DNA of 64,000 nt from NCBI RefSeq assembly GCF_900499075.1, contig NZ_UIHC01000009.1, positions 1-64,000 of the forward strand, written 5' to 3'. The DNA is from Roseinatronobacter ekhonensis (GTDB taxonomy: Bacteria; Pseudomonadota; Alphaproteobacteria; Rhodobacterales; Rhodobacteraceae). Within the stretch, counting starts at the first letter, position 1. Every line of letters starts with the position of its first letter. Of the stretch, positions 26,084 through 35,028 are shown piece after piece. Under the pieces are notes generated by a model that saw only the letters and a program-made list of their open reading frames with translations, was not told the origin of the DNA and did no database searches. Made by a program: the position numbers and the translations under genes.

Positions 26084-27562
26084 ATGCGCGATTCCGTGAC
26101 CGATTTGAAATCCCTGTTGAACGACCCCGGCCTGCTGGAAACCCGCGCCTTTGTCGCGGGCGACTGGATCGATGCGGATGATGCAGCAACTTTCGAGGTG
26201 ACGAACCCTGCGCGCGGGGATGTGATTGCACAAGTCGCGGACCTGTCGCGTGTGGAAGTCGCGCGCGCCATCGACGCGGCAGAATCCGCACGCCACGCAT
26301 GGTCTGCACGCACGGGCAAGGACCGCGCGGGCGTGTTGCGCAAAATGCATGATCTGATGATGCAACATGCCGATGATCTTGGCACGATCCTGACCGCTGA
26401 AATGGGCAAACCCTTTGCCGAAGCGCGCGGCGAGATCGGATACGGGGCCAGCTATTTCGAATGGTTCGCCGAAGAGGCCAAGCGCATTTACGGCGAAACC
26501 ATCCCCGGCCACCAGCCCGACAAGCGGCTGACCGTGTTGAAGCAGCCTATCGGGGTGGCCGCTGCCATCACACCTTGGAACTTTCCCAACGCCATGATCG
26601 CGCGCAAGATCGCGCCCGCGCTTGCGGCGGGTTGCGGCTTTGTGGGGCGGCCGGCCTCGGAAACGCCGCTGTCGGCCCTGGCCATTGGCGTCATTGCAGA
26701 GCGCGCGGGCCTGCCCAAGGGGTTGATGTCAATCCTGCCTTCGTCACGCGCATCGGACATTGGCAAAGAGTTTTGCGAGAACCCCAAAGTGCGCAAGCTA
26801 AGCTTTACTGGCTCCACAGAGGTTGGGCGCATCCTGATGCGTCAAGCCGCCGATCAGGTCATGAAATGTTCGATGGAACTGGGCGGCAATGCCCCCTTCA
26901 TCGTGTTCGATGATGCCGATCTGGAGGCCGCCGTCGCGGGTGCGGTGGCCTGCAAATTCCGCAATAACGGCCAGACCTGCGTTTGCGCGAACCGGTTCTA
27001 TGTGCAGGATGGAATTTACGACGCTTTTGCAGAGAAGCTGGCAAACGCCGTGGCCGAATTGCGCGTTGGCGACGGGTTGGCCGATGATGTTCAACTTGGC
27101 CCGCTGATCCATGATGACGCGGTGGCCAAGGTCGAAACCCATGTCGATGATGTGCTGGCCAAGGGCGGCGCGGTGCTGACCGGCGGCGCGCGTCACAACA
27201 TGGGCAGCAACTTCTACCAGCCCACGGTGTTGGCAGGCGTCACACAAGAGATGCGGATTGCAAAAGAGGAAACCTTCGGACCCGTCGCGCCATTGTTCCG
27301 CTTCAAGACCGAAGAAGAGGCGATTACCATGGCCAATGATACCATTTTCGGGCTGGCCAGCTATTTCTACAGCCGCGACATCGGTCGTGTGACGCGCGTG
27401 CAGGAGGCGCTGGAATATGGCGTGGTGGGTGTGAACACGGGCATTTTCTCGACCGAGGTGGCCCCGTTCGGCGGCGTCAAGCAATCGGGCATCGGGCGCG
27501 AAGGATCGCGCCACGGGATCGAGGATTACATGGAAATGAAATATGTGTGTCTGAGCGTCTAG
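26084..27562 (+). CDS. gabD: NAD(P)-dependent succinate-semialdehyde dehydrogenase
   Basis: An aldehyde dehydrogenase of 492 residues. VTPWNFP-type motif (AAITPWNFPNAM), FTGSTEVGR, catalytic Glu265 in MELGGNAP and Cys299 in NNGQTCVCANR are all present. The overall match is to GabD, which oxidises succinate semialdehyde in 4-aminobutyrate breakdown. The cofactor-binding KPA motif reads GRPASETP, with Arg189 in the usual Lys position. I believe related Rhodobacteraceae enzymes share this, but could not check. No gabT is adjacent. Start at ATG 26084 with TTGGAGAG upstream. Confidence 0.88.
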   Translation: MRDSVTDLKSLLNDPGLLETRAFVAGDWIDADDAATFEVTNPARGDVIAQVADLSRVEVARAIDAAESARHAWSARTGKDRAGVLRKMHDLMMQHADDLGTILTAEMGKPFAEARGEIGYGASYFEWFAEEAKRIYGETIPGHQPDKRLTVLKQPIGVAAAITPWNFPNAMIARKIAPALAAGCGFVGRPASETPLSALAIGVIAERAGLPKGLMSILPSSRASDIGKEFCENPKVRKLSFTGSTEVGRILMRQAADQVMKCSMELGGNAPFIVFDDADLEAAVAGAVACKFRNNGQTCVCANRFYVQDGIYDAFAEKLANAVAELRVGDGLADDVQLGPLIHDDAVAKVETHVDDVLAKGGAVLTGGARHNMGSNFYQPTVLAGVTQEMRIAKEETFGPVAPLFRFKTEEEAITMANDTIFGLASYFYSRDIGRVTRVQEALEYGVVGVNTGIFSTEVAPFGGVKQSGIGREGSRHGIEDYMEMKYVCLSV

Positions 27563-27582
27563 TATCGCTTCCGGATACCAAA

Positions 27583-27612
27583 AAAGCCCCCGCAAATGCG
27601 GGGGCTTTCTTT
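27583..27612. terminator. Bidirectional terminator between gabD and glnA
   Basis: A strong hairpin, AAAGCCCCCGCA / TGCGGGGGCTTT with a 2-base loop, preceded by A-runs and followed by T-rich sequence. It therefore works for the plus-strand gabD message and the minus-strand glnA message. The two genes end 20 bases before and 12 bases after it. Confidence 0.92.
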
Positions 27613-27624
27613 TCGTCGAACCGC

Positions 27625-29031
27625 TTAGCAGCTGTAATACATCGTGTATTCAACCGGGTGCGGGGTGTGTTCGTAGGCGTAGACCTCTTCCCATTTCAGG
27701 TCCATGTAGGCCATGATCTGGTCCTTGGTGAATACGTCACCGGCCAGAAGGAAGTCGTGATCGGCAGCCAGGCTGTCCAGCGCCTCACGCAAGGATGCGC
27801 AAACCGTGGGAATGCCTTCCAGCTCTTCAGGCGGCAGATCATACAGGTCTTTGTCCGACGCGGGGCCCGGGTCGATCTTGTTCTTGATACCGTCAAGACC
27901 GGCCATCAACAGTGCCGCAAAGCACAGATACGGGTTCGACGACGGGTCGGGGAAGCGGGCCTCGACACGCTTTGCCTTGGGGCTTTCCGTCCACGGAATA
28001 CGCACACAGCCCGACCGGTTACGGGCGGAATAGGCGCGCAACACCGGAGCTTCAAAACCCGGAATCAGGCGCTTGTAGCTGTTGGTCGACGGGTTGGTGA
28101 AGGCATTGAGCGTTTTGGCGTGCTTCAGGATACCACCGATGAAATACAGCGCTTCCTGGCTCAGGTCGGCGTATTTGTCGCCTGCGAACAGCGGCTTGCC
28201 ATCTTTCCAGATCGACATGTTCACATGCATGCCGGTGCCGTTGTCGCCTTTGACGGGCTTGGGCATAAAGGTCGCGGTCTTGCCATAGGCATCGGCCACG
28301 TTCTTGATGACATACTTGTATTTCATCAATTCGTCGGCCTGCTTGGTCAGCGAACCAAAAATCAAGCCAAGCTCATGCTGCGCTGACGCCACCTCTGTGT
28401 GGTGCTTGTCGACCTTCATTCCCATGTCTTTCATGGTGGTCAGCATCTCAGACCGCATGTCCTGATTGGCATCGGTGGGGTTCATCGCAAAGTAATGACC
28501 CTTCACGCCCGGACGGTGGCCGCTATTGCCGTGCTCGTAGTCGGTGTCGGTGTTCCAGGCGGCTTCCTCGGCATCCACCTCATAGCCGACCTTGCTGATC
28601 GAATCCGAGAATTTGACACTGTCGAAAACAAAGAACTCGGCTTCCGGCCCGAAATAGGACGCATCGCCAATACCAGAGGCTTTCAGATATGCTTCAGCTT
28701 TCTGCGCCGTACCACGCGGGTCGCGCTCATAGGGCTCATTGGTGTCGGGCTCTACGATAGAGGCGTGAATTGCCAGCGTTTTCTCAGCGTAGAATGGATC
28801 AATATAGATGCTGTCGGTATCCAGAACCAGTTTCATGTCCGATGCCTCGATCCCCTTCCAGCCGGGAACCGAAGAGCCGTCAAACATGAAGCCCTCTTCC
28901 AGAAAATCCTCGTCAACCATATCGTTGATGATGGTGACATGCAGCATACGACCACGGGGGTCTACAAAACGGATGTCCAGATAGGCGACATCTTCGTCTT
29001 TCATCATCTTGAGAACGTCAGCAGCACTCAT
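27625..29031 (-). CDS. glnA: Glutamine synthetase type I
   Basis: The ammonia-assimilating dodecameric enzyme, 468 residues. FMFDGSSVPGWKGIEASDM, the ATP/Glu site KPVKGDNGTGMHVNMS, and DLYDLPPEE with Tyr397, the adenylylation site used by GlnE, are all present. It lies 51 bases downstream of glnB in the same direction, the usual glnB-glnA operon in which the PII protein reports the nitrogen and 2-oxoglutarate state. Confidence 0.98.
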   Translation of the reverse strand: MSAADVLKMMKDEDVAYLDIRFVDPRGRMLHVTIINDMVDEDFLEEGFMFDGSSVPGWKGIEASDMKLVLDTDSIYIDPFYAEKTLAIHASIVEPDTNEPYERDPRGTAQKAEAYLKASGIGDASYFGPEAEFFVFDSVKFSDSISKVGYEVDAEEAAWNTDTDYEHGNSGHRPGVKGHYFAMNPTDANQDMRSEMLTTMKDMGMKVDKHHTEVASAQHELGLIFGSLTKQADELMKYKYVIKNVADAYGKTATFMPKPVKGDNGTGMHVNMSIWKDGKPLFAGDKYADLSQEALYFIGGILKHAKTLNAFTNPSTNSYKRLIPGFEAPVLRAYSARNRSGCVRIPWTESPKAKRVEARFPDPSSNPYLCFAALLMAGLDGIKNKIDPGPASDKDLYDLPPEELEGIPTVCASLREALDSLAADHDFLLAGDVFTKDQIMAYMDLKWEEVYAYEHTPHPVEYTMYYSC

Positions 29032-29082
29032 GTGTTTTCCCTTTGCTCTTGAACCGTGTGTTGGGGCTGTTGCAGGGGCGCC

Positions 29083-29475
<393 letters not shown>

Positions 29476-29609
29476 TCATGTTCAGATATGGGCCACAATC
29501 TGATAAGGGTTTGAACGCGGTCAGGGCAATGCCAAAACAAGCGCCTGCGCACTTTTAATGTGCAGGCCGCTTATTATTTAGGCGTATTGATAATTCACGG
29601 TGCAGAAAA

Positions 29610-30251
29610 GTGACTGAAATTCTGACATCTGCCCAAATGCGCGCCGTTGAGATGGCGGCAATTGATTCTGGCACCGTTACAGGGCTGGCATTGATGGAAC
29701 GGGCAGGCGCGGGTGTCGTCGCATCATTCCATACGAACTGGCCCGCGCTGAGAAGCGGAAGCGCCCGTATTTTATGCGGGCCGGGAAATAATGGCGGCGA
29801 TGGCTTTGTCATTGCCCGCCTGCTGCACGCAAATGGCTGGCAGGTTCAGGTCGTGACCTTCGGGCACCCTGACCAGCTACCGCAGGATGCCCGTCACAAT
29901 TTCAACCGGCTGGCGATGCCGGTGGCCGACGGTGCGACGACACCCCCGACACAGTTTGACGGTGACCTTTCAGTCGACGCCATGTTCGGCACGGGGCTGA
30001 CACGCCCGATTTCTGACCCGGCCATGGCAAGCTGGCTGCACTGTCACGACCGCTTCTGCGCAGCGGGCGGCGCGGCGATTGCGGTCGATATTCCGTCGGG
30101 ACTGGACGCAGATAGCGGGCGGGTGCTGCAAGGCTCCGCCTGCGCACGCTCGGGCCTGACGGTGACGTTTCACCGGGCCAAACCGGGGCACTATCTGGCA
30201 GATGGGCCGGAATTCTGCGGCACGCTTCATATTGTGGGGATCGGGCTTTGA
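29610..30251 (+). CDS. NAD(P)H-hydrate epimerase (YjeF N-terminal domain)
   Basis: A protein of 213 residues corresponding to the epimerase half of Nnr: ILTSAQMRAVEMAAIDSG at the start, LCGPGNNGGDGFVIARLL in the nucleotide-binding loop, DAMFGTGLTRP and AVDIPSGLDADSG. It interconverts the R and S forms of hydrated NAD(P)H, a repair reaction. In many bacteria this is one protein with the dehydratase; here it stops at TGA 30249-30251, overlapping a TTG start of the next frame by four bases. Confidence 0.9.
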   Translation: MTEILTSAQMRAVEMAAIDSGTVTGLALMERAGAGVVASFHTNWPALRSGSARILCGPGNNGGDGFVIARLLHANGWQVQVVTFGHPDQLPQDARHNFNRLAMPVADGATTPPTQFDGDLSVDAMFGTGLTRPISDPAMASWLHCHDRFCAAGGAAIAVDIPSGLDADSGRVLQGSACARSGLTVTFHRAKPGHYLADGPEFCGTLHIVGIGL

Positions 30252-31129
30252 CCGCGCGGCTGATTGACCCGGATTGGCTGCCCGACCTGCGCAAACCACG
30301 GATTGCGCATAAGTATTCGCATGGTCACGCCCTGATACTTTCGGGCGGGCCGGGCAAGGGCGGAGCGGCGCGACTGGCCGCGCGTGCCGCGCTGCGCATC
30401 GGCGCGGGCGCGGTGACGCTGCTATGCCCACCCGCGGCCTTGGCCGAAAACGCGGCGCGGCTGGATGCGATCATGTTGGACACCTGCGCGCATGCCGCGG
30501 CGTTGCGCGAGCAACTGGCGGACAAGCGAGTTCGCGTGGTGCTGTTGGGGCCCGCGCTTGGGTTGGCCCAAGATCAGGCCGATCTGGTCGGCGCGGCGCT
30601 GGCTGGCGCATCGGAATGCGGCGTCGTGCTGGATGCCGATGCGATCACCCATCTGGCCCGCGACCCAATCCTGAAAGCCGCTTTGCACACGGGCTGCGTG
30701 CTGACCCCCCATGCGGGTGAATTCGCACGGCTCTGCCCCGACATCGCTGCGCGCTTGGACGCTCCGGCCCAAGCCGGCCCGGCGTATTCAAAGCTGGATG
30801 CCACGCGCGACGCGGCACGCGCGCTGGGTTGCACAATTGTCTTCAAGGGCCCCGATACCGTCATTGCCACCCCCGACGGACAGGTTGCGCTGCACGCCGC
30901 CTGCTACGACCGCGCGGCGCCCTGGCTGGCCACAGCAGGGTCTGGCGATGTGCTGGCGGGGATGATTTGCGGATTGCTCGCGCGCGGGTACACACCGTTC
31001 GATGCGGCCTGCTGGGGGGCGTGGCTCCATGCGGACTGTGCCCTGGCCTTCGGGCCGGGACTGACCGCTGACGATTTGCCGGACATGCTGCCGCGCGTTC
31101 TGGCGCAGCTTATTGCGCGGCTGGAATGA
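30248..31129 (+). CDS. nnrD: ADP-dependent NAD(P)H-hydrate dehydratase (YjeF C-terminal domain)
   Basis: The dehydratase half of Nnr in 293 residues: HKYSHGHALILSGGPGKGGA near residue 20, LTPHAGEFARL, FKGPDTVIATPDG and the catalytic-region ATAGSGDVLAGMICGLL. It dehydrates the S form of NAD(P)H hydrate using ADP. The first start codon in the frame is TTG 30248, which overlaps the epimerase stop. This is either a coupled two-gene arrangement or a frameshifted ancestral fusion; both domains look intact. Its 3' end overlaps the convergent Hint gene by 20 bases. Confidence 0.9.
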   Translation: MTARLIDPDWLPDLRKPRIAHKYSHGHALILSGGPGKGGAARLAARAALRIGAGAVTLLCPPAALAENAARLDAIMLDTCAHAAALREQLADKRVRVVLLGPALGLAQDQADLVGAALAGASECGVVLDADAITHLARDPILKAALHTGCVLTPHAGEFARLCPDIAARLDAPAQAGPAYSKLDATRDAARALGCTIVFKGPDTVIATPDGQVALHAACYDRAAPWLATAGSGDVLAGMICGLLARGYTPFDAACWGAWLHADCALAFGPGLTADDLPDMLPRVLAQLIARLE

Positions 31130-31580
31130 TGGCCGTCGCGCCATCGACATCCAGACAGACGGTTGTGTCGAACTGCAAATGATACAACATCGCGCCGCGT
31201 GGCTGGCCGCGCCGGATTGCGGTACCATCGACCATGCGCGCGGCGGGGCATGCGGCGGCTTGTCCAAAGATGACCTGTGCGCGCCAGTCATCGCTGCCCA
31301 AAACCTGAGCGGCGCCGACCACCAGTGGCGCGCGACCCTTGCGGCGTATCCGAATGACGAATGCCCCATCAACCCGGCTTTGGCGCACGCCCCGCAATTC
31401 ATGCAGGTTGCCTGCTTTGTCCAACACCAGATCGCCCGCCATCAGGCGTTCGACCGGCTGCCAGCCCATCAGCGTTCGCACGCGCACCGCGCGGCCAAAC
31501 CCTGTCGGTTCCAGTGCGCCCGGTCGAGGGGCGGATGTGCGAAGGGCGCGCAACGGGGGCGCAAGCGAAATGGTTGTCAT
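31110..31580 (-). CDS. Hint (hedgehog/intein) domain protein lacking the N-terminal Cys
   Basis: A 156-residue protein. TLMGWQPVERLMAGDLVLD and the downstream VLGSDDWRAQVIFGQAAA, YHLQFDTTVCLDVDGA match the Hint_2 domains common in Rhodobacteraceae. Active Hint domains begin with a Cys in a context like CFTPGT; here the position reads GFGRAVRV, with no Cys or Ser, so self-splicing or cleavage chemistry is unlikely. Function unknown. It overlaps the end of the convergent dehydratase gene. Confidence 0.72.
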   Translation of the reverse strand: MTTISLAPPLRALRTSAPRPGALEPTGFGRAVRVRTLMGWQPVERLMAGDLVLDKAGNLHELRGVRQSRVDGAFVIRIRRKGRAPLVVGAAQVLGSDDWRAQVIFGQAAACPAARMVDGTAIRRGQPRGAMLYHLQFDTTVCLDVDGATAIIPAAQ

Positions 31581-31775
31581 GTCTCAATCCTCTGATCGTA
31601 GCCTAGCGCCAAAATATGACGGAAGGGTAAACACCTACGAAACGCTTCACTGTTTCACTATCAGCGACAATCATCAGGAATTAAGGCAGAAATCGGGCGG
31701 GGGCATGTCGGTTCTTTGGCGAAACGCAATTTTCCACTCGCACCCGCCGCGCGGCTTTGCTAAATCGCGCTTAAT

Positions 31776-31860
31776 GCGGGTGTGGCGAAATTGGTAGACG
31801 CACCAGATTTAGGTTCTGGCGCCGCAAGGCGTGGGGGTTCAAGTCCCTCCACCCGCACCA
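31776..31860 (+). tRNA. tRNA-Leu(TAG)
   Basis: A class II tRNA of 85 bases including an encoded CCA. Acceptor arms GCGGGTG and CACCCGC pair. The anticodon stem CCAGA/TCTGG encloses the loop TTTAGGT with anticodon TAG. The variable arm and the GGTTCAAGTCC T-arm are normal. Gene ends follow the acceptor stem and CCA. Confidence 0.96.
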
Positions 31861-31863
31861 AAC

Positions 31864-33369
31864 TTATACGGCTTGGAACATCGGAAAGCTGACGCCAAGC
31901 GACCACGCCAGCACCAGCCCCAAGCCTATTCCCGCAGCGGCAGGCAGCCTGGTACGGCGACCGACCCAGCCGCCCATCGTGCCGAATAGCAAAAAGAACA
32001 GCACGATAACCGGCATGATGATGACGAGGAAAAACAGCCCCTCGAAGTCGAGCGCGACCGCCAGTGCGAGCGAGGCCAGAAACGCGATACGCGCCGCCAA
32101 AACACGCCAGAGCGCAGCGCGCCCGCCCTCGCATAGCAGTGCATCACCCAGCATGAACGGCACCGCGCCCAGCGCAAGCCCCGCGATCACAGGCACCCGC
32201 CCGGCATGCGGCACGAAGGACGCGACATAGCGGTCAAGAACCCCACCGAACAAAGCAATCCCGAACAGCGCAACCGCGCCCGCAATCCAGAAGGCGCGCG
32301 CGGGGAACTGGCCGCGCACCAGTCCGGAACGCCAGCAAAACCCCAAGGTCAGCAGCCCGTACACACCAAGATGCACGGCAAGATAATCGGCCACCAATAC
32401 GGGCAGGAAGCTCAACTCGAACGGGGCCAGCACAAGCGGCGTCGCCAAGGCCGGAAGTATCACGGCCGCCCAAAAGGCGCGCCTGCCCATGACAGCTTTC
32501 GGCGGCGTGGACTGTGGCAGACTGCGCGCCAACGGCCAGCCAAGTGCGACCGTTGCCACCAGCAAAAATGCGATCCACCCACCACGTTGCGGCACAGGAC
32601 TGTCCGTCGCGCGCATGAAAGCGGCGTCGAGCCAGTCGCGCGCCTCTCTTTGCGCGGTTGCGGAATACAGCACGCCGACATGTTCGACATGCGGCGCGAC
32701 GACTGCCCTGCGCCCGGTGCCTGCGGCGGGGTCGCCCGTGGTCTGGCCCAGCGCCGCATCGGGGTCTGTCAGACGCAGGGTGCGCAAGGCTTCTTGCGCC
32801 AGCCGTGTTTCCCACGCACCCGCAATGGCCAACAGGTTGCGCGGCTCGGTCGGGCTGACCGCTTGGCTGAACATGGACACGGCGACGACAGCGTCAGCCG
32901 GCGGGCTTTCCAGCGCCTGCCGGATCACGACATCTGACGCCATGGAATGCCCAAGATAGGCCAGCCGTCCATCGGCGCGCGGATGGTCCAGCGCGGCGCG
33001 GGCCACGCGCGCGGTCTCTTCCATCAGCAGCCGTGTGGTCCCGTCAATGGAGTTTACATCGCCCGACATCGGCACGGGGTTGCGGCCATGACCTTTGAAA
33101 TCAAAGCTGGCGACGACATATCCCGCCTGCGCAAGGGTCAGGGCGTAGGATTCCATCAACTGCCGCGACCCGGCAAAGCCATGCGCGACCACGACCACAG
33201 GCGCAGCCCCGCCCCCGTCACGCAGGTATAACGTGGCGGGTGTAGACCCTGTGCCGTCCAACGGGGCAATCGTCAGCCCGGCGCGGTCTTGCTCTAGCTG
33301 CAAGACGCAAGTTGCGATGACAAACACGGCAAGACCGGCAAACAGAAGACGCATGTGACGCTGACCCAT
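31864..33369 (-). CDS. Membrane-bound alpha/beta hydrolase
   Basis: A protein of 501 residues. After one N-terminal hydrophobic segment, residues about 40-250 form an alpha/beta hydrolase: VVVVAHGFAGSRQLMESYAL as oxyanion region, DFKGHG, and YLGHSMASDV as nucleophile elbow. The C-terminal half has about six or seven hydrophobic helices. The catalytic domain probably lies on one face of the inner membrane. Substrate unknown. It ends three bases after the tRNA-Leu, on the other strand. Confidence 0.85.
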   Translation of the reverse strand: MGQRHMRLLFAGLAVFVIATCVLQLEQDRAGLTIAPLDGTGSTPATLYLRDGGGAAPVVVVAHGFAGSRQLMESYALTLAQAGYVVASFDFKGHGRNPVPMSGDVNSIDGTTRLLMEETARVARAALDHPRADGRLAYLGHSMASDVVIRQALESPPADAVVAVSMFSQAVSPTEPRNLLAIAGAWETRLAQEALRTLRLTDPDAALGQTTGDPAAGTGRRAVVAPHVEHVGVLYSATAQREARDWLDAAFMRATDSPVPQRGGWIAFLLVATVALGWPLARSLPQSTPPKAVMGRRAFWAAVILPALATPLVLAPFELSFLPVLVADYLAVHLGVYGLLTLGFCWRSGLVRGQFPARAFWIAGAVALFGIALFGGVLDRYVASFVPHAGRVPVIAGLALGAVPFMLGDALLCEGGRAALWRVLAARIAFLASLALAVALDFEGLFFLVIIMPVIVLFFLLFGTMGGWVGRRTRLPAAAGIGLGLVLAWSLGVSFPMFQAV

Positions 33370-33507
33370 GGCTTGGCTTTGGCTGAAACTGAGCGCTTCG
33401 CTGGAAAAAGGAAAGGGCTGATCGGTTCACGGCGGCTTGCAGGCCGGCCGGGATAGAAACAGGCTTGATCCTGCGCCATGCGACCCTTAGTAAGACGCAA
33501 ATTTCCT

Positions 33508-33530
33508 CAGGCCGCCCATCCGGCGGCCTG
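33508..33530 (+). promoter_or_regulatory. Leader hairpin just upstream of tig
   Basis: Perfect 9-bp inverted repeat CAGGCCGCC / GGCGGCCTG with a 5-base loop, ending 20 bases before the tig start and ten bases before its GAGG ribosome site. No T-run follows, so it is unlikely to be a terminator. It may affect mRNA stability or translation of trigger factor. Confidence 0.45.
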
Positions 33531-33550
33531 TCACCCATACGAGGATGCCC

Positions 33551-34891
33551 ATGCAAGTCACCGAAACGCTTAACGAAGGCCTGAAGCGCGGCTACACCAT
33601 CACCGTCACGGCGGATGAACTGGCCGCGAAGGTCGATGAAAAGCTGGTCGAAGCCCAGCCTGAAATCGAGATGAAGGGTTTTCGCAAGGGCAAGGTGCCC
33701 ATGGCCCTGCTGAAAAAGCAGTTCGGACAGCGTCTGTTGGGCGAATCCATGCAAGATGCCGTGGACGGCGCGATGGAGCAGCATTTCAAGGACAGCGGCG
33801 ACCGTCCTGCCATGCAGCCAGAGGTCAAGATGACCAATGACGAGTGGAAAGAGGGCGACGATGTCGTCGTCTCACTCAACTACGAAGCGCTGCCCGTGAT
33901 CGAACTGCCCGCGCTGGATGGCGTGACGCTGGAGAAATTGGTTGTGAAGGCCGAAGATTCCGCCGTGCAGGAAGCGCTGGAGAACCTTGCGAAGTCCGCG
34001 CAGAACTTTGACGACAAGGACGGGGCCGCCGAAGATGGCGATCAGGTCACGATGGATTTCGTTGGCACGATCGACGGAGAAGCGTTCGAGGGCGGCGCGG
34101 CAGAGGATTTCCCTTTGGTGCTGGGGTCCGGCCAGTTCATCCCCGGTTTCGAAGAGCAGCTTGTCGGCGTCAAGGCGGGCGACAGCAAAGACGCGACCGT
34201 CAGCTTCCCCGACGATTACGGTGCAGAGCATCTGGCTGGCAAGGAAGCCGTATTCGCCTGCACCATCAAAGCTGTGAAAGCACCTGCTGAAGCTGCGATC
34301 GACGACGACTTGGCCAAGCAATTCGGCGCAGAGGATCTGGACGCTCTGAAAGCGCAGATCGCAGAGCGGCTTGAGGCGGAATATGGTCAGGCATCGCGCG
34401 CGGTGCTGAAGCGCGGATTGCTGGATGCGCTGGACGAAGCAGTCAGTTTTGATCTGCCGCCGTCGTTGGTGGATGCCGAGAGCAAGCAGATTGCCCACCA
34501 ACTGTGGCATGACGCAAACAAGGAAGACACCGCAGAAACCGACCACTCACACGGCGAGATTGAACGCAGCGAGGAAAGCGACAAGCTGGCAGTGCGGCGC
34601 GTGAAGCTGGGTCTGCTGCTGGCCGAGGTCGGGCAGAAAGCGGAAATCGAAGTCAGCGACCAGGAGATGACCCAAGCGGTCATCGCACAGGCGCGCCAGT
34701 ATCCGGGACAAGAGCGCGAGTTCTTTGAGTTTATTCAGAAGAACCAACAGATGCAGCAGCAACTGCGCGCACCGCTTTTCGAGGATAAGGTGGTTGACCA
34801 CATCCTTGAGCAAGTCACGGTGACCGAGAAAGAAGTCAGCAAGGACGAGCTGCAAAAGGCCGTCGAAACGCTGGAAGACGACGCAAGTTAA
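33551..34891 (+). CDS. tig: Trigger factor
   Basis: A ribosome-associated chaperone and peptidyl-prolyl isomerase, 446 residues. The N-terminal ribosome-binding domain includes [18 protein letters not shown] (the GFRxGxxP signature). The FKBP-like domain occupies about 155-240 ([35 protein letters not shown]). The C-terminal helical chaperone domain is present. Start ATG 33551, because GAGG lies six bases upstream; ATG 33545 is too close to it. Confidence 0.97.
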   Translation: MQVTETLNEGLKRGYTITVTADELAAKVDEKLVEAQPEIEMKGFRKGKVPMALLKKQFGQRLLGESMQDAVDGAMEQHFKDSGDRPAMQPEVKMTNDEWKEGDDVVVSLNYEALPVIELPALDGVTLEKLVVKAEDSAVQEALENLAKSAQNFDDKDGAAEDGDQVTMDFVGTIDGEAFEGGAAEDFPLVLGSGQFIPGFEEQLVGVKAGDSKDATVSFPDDYGAEHLAGKEAVFACTIKAVKAPAEAAIDDDLAKQFGAEDLDALKAQIAERLEAEYGQASRAVLKRGLLDALDEAVSFDLPPSLVDAESKQIAHQLWHDANKEDTAETDHSHGEIERSEESDKLAVRRVKLGLLLAEVGQKAEIEVSDQEMTQAVIAQARQYPGQEREFFEFIQKNQQMQQQLRAPLFEDKVVDHILEQVTVTEKEVSKDELQKAVETLEDDAS

Positions 34892-34925
34892 GCGCCGCGC
34901 GGCTCAAGATAAATGCACGCGCTCG

Positions 34926-34956
34926 AAAGCCTCCGCCATTGGCGGGGGCTTTTTCA
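34926..34956 (+). terminator. Rho-independent terminator after tig
   Basis: Hairpin AGCCTCCGCC / GGCGGGGGCT with loop ATT, one T-G mismatch pair, followed by TTTTT. It lies about 35 bases after the tig stop. Confidence 0.9.
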
Positions 34957-35028
34957 TAGGCTGTGGGGCTGCGGCGTGATTGTAGCACCCCGGCTATAGA
35001 TAGGCAGCGGGTGCAAGCTTCGAGAACG

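Noticed and set aside
31776-31860. tRNA-Leu as an integration site for an island
   Set aside because: No integrase, no repeated tRNA 3' end, and flanking genes are ordinary in composition.
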